DNA of 7,254 bases from Clostridia bacterium (GTDB lineage Bacteria > Bacillota > Clostridia > Oscillospirales > CAG-272), in the NCBI GenBank assembly GCA_017648425.1, contig JAGCJD010000003.1:1-7254 (forward strand), given 5' to 3'. Under the pieces are notes generated by a model. The model saw nothing but the letters and a program-made list of their open reading frames with translations, did not search any database and was not told the DNA's origin. Positions 5,291 to 7,254 of the stretch are shown here, in pieces. The position numbers and the translations under genes were made by a program. Within the stretch, counting starts at the first letter, position 1; every line of letters starts with the position of its first letter.

Positions 5291-6589
5291 ATGATACTTT
5301 ACAAGCATTTTGATACAAACGATCGCGGACATTTGACGGTTGGCGGTCTTGACACAGTGGAGCTTGCAAAAAAATACGGCACTCCGCTCTATCTTCTTGA
5401 CGAAGCTTGCATACGCGAACAATGCAGGACATATATAAACTCCGCGCGCAAATATTTCGGCGAGGACGCGCTCCCGCTTTACGCCTCAAAGGCGCTCTGC
5501 TTTTCGGAGATATACCGAATTGCCGCCCAGGAGGGTATGGGAGTTGACTGCGTGTCGGGTGGCGAGCTCTATACGGCAAAAAAAGCAGGTTTTCCCGCAG
5601 AGCGCATATATTTTCACGGAAACAACAAGACGGATAAGGATATATCTGACGCCATGGATATGGGCGTTGGCACATTCGTGGTGGATAACGAGGAGGAGCT
5701 TTCTGCGGTCAGCGCCATGGCGCAAGACAGAGGTATAACGCAAAGGATACTTTTGCGAATAACCCCCGGAATAGATCCCCACACACACAAGGCGATAGTT
5801 ACGGGAAATGTAGATTCAAAATTCGGAAACGCCATAGTCACGGGACAGGCGATGAGCATAGTCAAAAAGGCTATCGCAACAAACGGAGTATGTCTTGTCG
5901 GTTTACACTGCCACATTGGCTCTCAGATATTTGATGTTGAGCCGTTCTCTGATGCCGCCCGCATCATGACGCAATTTATCGCTCGCATAAAGGACGAATG
6001 CGGATACGAGATAAGCGAATTAAATCTCGGTGGCGGATTGGGCGTAAAATACACCAAGTACGACCGCGAGGTAGATTACGCGCAGGCTATAAAGGATATT
6101 TCCGAGATAGTACACGGACTTTGCCGTGAGAACAACATAAAAATGCCCCGCATCATACTTGAACCAGGTCGCTCATTGGTGGCAGCCTCAGGCGCAACGC
6201 TCTACACGGTGGGCTCGGTCAAGGAAATACCCGAATTCAGAAATTACATCTCTGTTGACGGCGGTATGCCCGACAACCCTCGCTACGCCCTCTATCAATC
6301 TCAGTACACAGCTCTCATAGCAAACAGAGCAAACGAGCCTGCGGATTACAGAGCGACTATTGCGGGCAGATGCTGTGAATCGGGAGATCTTCTCGGAGAG
6401 AACATGGAAATACAGCGCGCTGAGCGAGGAGATATTCTGGCAGTTCTTGTAACGGGCGCATACAATTATTCAATGGCTTCAAATTACAACAGACTTCCCC
6501 GCCCCCCTGTCGTAATGATAAAGGACGGAGCGGACAGACTTGTCGTAAGGCGCGAAACCTACGAGGACATTGTGAGAAACGATATATAA
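5291..6589 (+). CDS. lysA: Diaminopimelate decarboxylase
   Basis: Catalyses the PLP-dependent decarboxylation of meso-diaminopimelate to L-lysine, the last step of lysine synthesis, and so sets the balance between lysine and the peptidoglycan cross-linking precursor. The 432 residues match a fold-type III (alanine-racemase-like) decarboxylase. K67 in YASKAL is the PLP lysine; HCHIGSQ (207-213), the glycine loop NLGGGLG (245-251) and EPGRS (291-295) contact the cofactor phosphate; C362 in CESGD comes from the partner subunit; and Y391 lies in GAYNYSMAS. These motifs favour LysA over arginine or carboxynorspermidine decarboxylases. The ATG at 5291 has GAGG about 10 nt upstream. No other lysine genes are in the window, so it is separated from the rest of the pathway and carried in the lon-engB transcript. 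No lysine riboswitch precedes it. Confidence 0.96.
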   Translation: MILYKHFDTNDRGHLTVGGLDTVELAKKYGTPLYLLDEACIREQCRTYINSARKYFGEDALPLYASKALCFSEIYRIAAQEGMGVDCVSGGELYTAKKAGFPAERIYFHGNNKTDKDISDAMDMGVGTFVVDNEEELSAVSAMAQDRGITQRILLRITPGIDPHTHKAIVTGNVDSKFGNAIVTGQAMSIVKKAIATNGVCLVGLHCHIGSQIFDVEPFSDAARIMTQFIARIKDECGYEISELNLGGGLGVKYTKYDREVDYAQAIKDISEIVHGLCRENNIKMPRIILEPGRSLVAASGATLYTVGSVKEIPEFRNYISVDGGMPDNPRYALYQSQYTALIANRANEPADYRATIAGRCCESGDLLGENMEIQRAERGDILAVLVTGAYNYSMASNYNRLPRPPVVMIKDGADRLVVRRETYEDIVRNDI

Positions 6590-6612
6590 CATACACGGGA
6601 GAATCCTTTTTC

Positions 6613-7254
6613 ATGATAAGTTCACTTTTAAGCGGAAATATACAAAACTTTTTGATATCGCTTTTGTTAAGCCTTCCCATAGTGTTACTTGCGCTTTCCT
6701 TCCACGAAACGGCGCACGGATATGTTGCAAGTCGCCTTGGAGATCCCACGGCGCGCAATCTTGGCAGACTTACGCTCAACCCCATAAAGCATATCGATCC
6801 AATAGGATTTATCTGTATGCTGCTGTTCGGGTTCGGTTGGGCAAAGCCCGTTCCAATAAACACACGCTATTTCAAAAATCCAAAAAGAGATATGGCTATA
6901 TCAGCGCTTGCAGGTCCTGTTTCCAATCTACTTCTGGCATTTATATTTGCCGTTCTGCTAAACCTTCAAATCAAATTTCTGGGAATTTCAATAGACGCGG
7001 GAAACGCCCTGTATTGGCTATACAACTTTTTGTATTTAGGTATAAGACTTAATGTCGTGCTTGCAGTATTCAACCTCATTCCCGTTCCGCCACTTGACGG
7101 ATCGAGAATATTCCTTGTTCTGCTTCCAACGGATACCTATTTCAAAATAATGCGCTATGAAAGATACATTTCAATCGCGCTTATGATAGCTCTTTTCTTT
7201 GGATTTCTCGACACTCCAATAAATTTTGTAACTAATCTGTTTATGAGGCTCATA
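6613..7254 (+). CDS. Site-2 protease family (M50) membrane metalloprotease, 3' end missing
   Basis: The reading frame opens at ATG 6613 and runs without a stop to the window edge (214 codons seen), so the C-terminus is missing. It is an intramembrane zinc metalloprotease of peptidase family M50. The zinc-binding HETAH (31-35) is embedded in a hydrophobic helix (about 13-35). It is followed by GDPTARNLGRLTLNPIKHIDP (about 43-63), a hallmark of the small bacterial S2P-like group, and the third zinc ligand D162 lies in NLIPVPPLDGS. Further membrane segments are near 64-78, 93-118, 133-160 and 183-200. There is no PDZ domain in the visible part, so it is unlike RseP/RasP and also differs from SpoIVFB. 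Its substrate is unknown. GGGAG at 6597-6601 precedes the ATG, and the gene starts 23 nt after lysA, probably in the same operon. Confidence 0.93.
   Translation, partial: MISSLLSGNIQNFLISLLLSLPIVLLALSFHETAHGYVASRLGDPTARNLGRLTLNPIKHIDPIGFICMLLFGFGWAKPVPINTRYFKNPKRDMAISALAGPVSNLLLAFIFAVLLNLQIKFLGISIDAGNALYWLYNFLYLGIRLNVVLAVFNLIPVPPLDGSRIFLVLLPTDTYFKIMRYERYISIALMIALFFGFLDTPINFVTNLFMRLI

Noticed and set aside
5214..5675. 153-codon minus-strand open frame opposite lysA
   Set aside because: Antisense shadow of the conserved lysA frame and the end of the phosphatase gene; composition reflects the codon pattern of the sense strand.
6357..6863. 168-codon minus-strand open frame at the lysA/M50 junction
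   Set aside because: Antisense to the end of lysA and the start of the M50 protease, whose HETAH motif and ribosome binding site make the plus-strand reading certain.
1..7254. Mobile element, prophage, CRISPR or toxin-antitoxin system
   Set aside because: All long frames belong to conserved housekeeping families in normal synteny; no transposase, integrase, terminal inverted repeats, regularly spaced repeats or small gene pairs were seen.

Overview
The window looks like core chromosome of a Gram-positive, Clostridia-like bacterium (Bacillota). The reasons are the infC-rpmI-rplT order behind a terminator-containing leader, the lon-engB (ysxC) adjacency, near-consensus sigma-A promoters, strong GGAGG-type ribosome binding sites, and frequent ATA and AGA codons in a moderate-GC sequence with AT-rich spacers. 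A lineage near Oscillospirales or Christensenellales is my guess from protein flavour only. No phage, transposon, CRISPR or defence genes are visible.

Left side, minus strand (1-1052): a translation operon reads leftward. A near-perfect promoter (1024-1052) drives a leader of about 180 nt with several hairpins and an intrinsic terminator (880-912). Then come infC (IF3, best read as starting at an AUU codon at 834-836), rpmI (L35) and the first codons of rplT (L20), cut by the window edge. The leader fits the L20-controlled attenuator that Bacillota use for this operon.

Middle (about 1053-1563): a divergent, AT-rich regulatory region without protein genes. It holds a hairpin with a short direct repeat (1126-1158), A-tracts at roughly helical spacing, and a self-contained transcription unit: consensus promoter 1258-1286, a GC-richer structured stretch of about 110 nt, and an intrinsic terminator at 1375-1403. 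This is a good candidate for an undescribed small RNA or attenuator leader. A separate extended -10 promoter (1471-1479) then serves lon.

Right side, plus strand (1564-7254): five tightly spaced genes in one direction with gaps of 15-23 nt, probably one operon. They are lon (ATP-dependent protease), engB/ysxC (ribosome-assembly GTPase), a histidine-phosphatase-family gene, lysA (diaminopimelate decarboxylase, last step of lysine synthesis) and a site-2-protease-like M50 membrane metalloprotease that runs off the right edge. The set mixes protein quality control, large-subunit assembly and lysine/cell-wall precursor metabolism. Together with the divergent ribosomal operon it is a growth-linked housekeeping neighbourhood. 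The most interesting material is RNA-level regulation in the intergenic region, not a new protein system.
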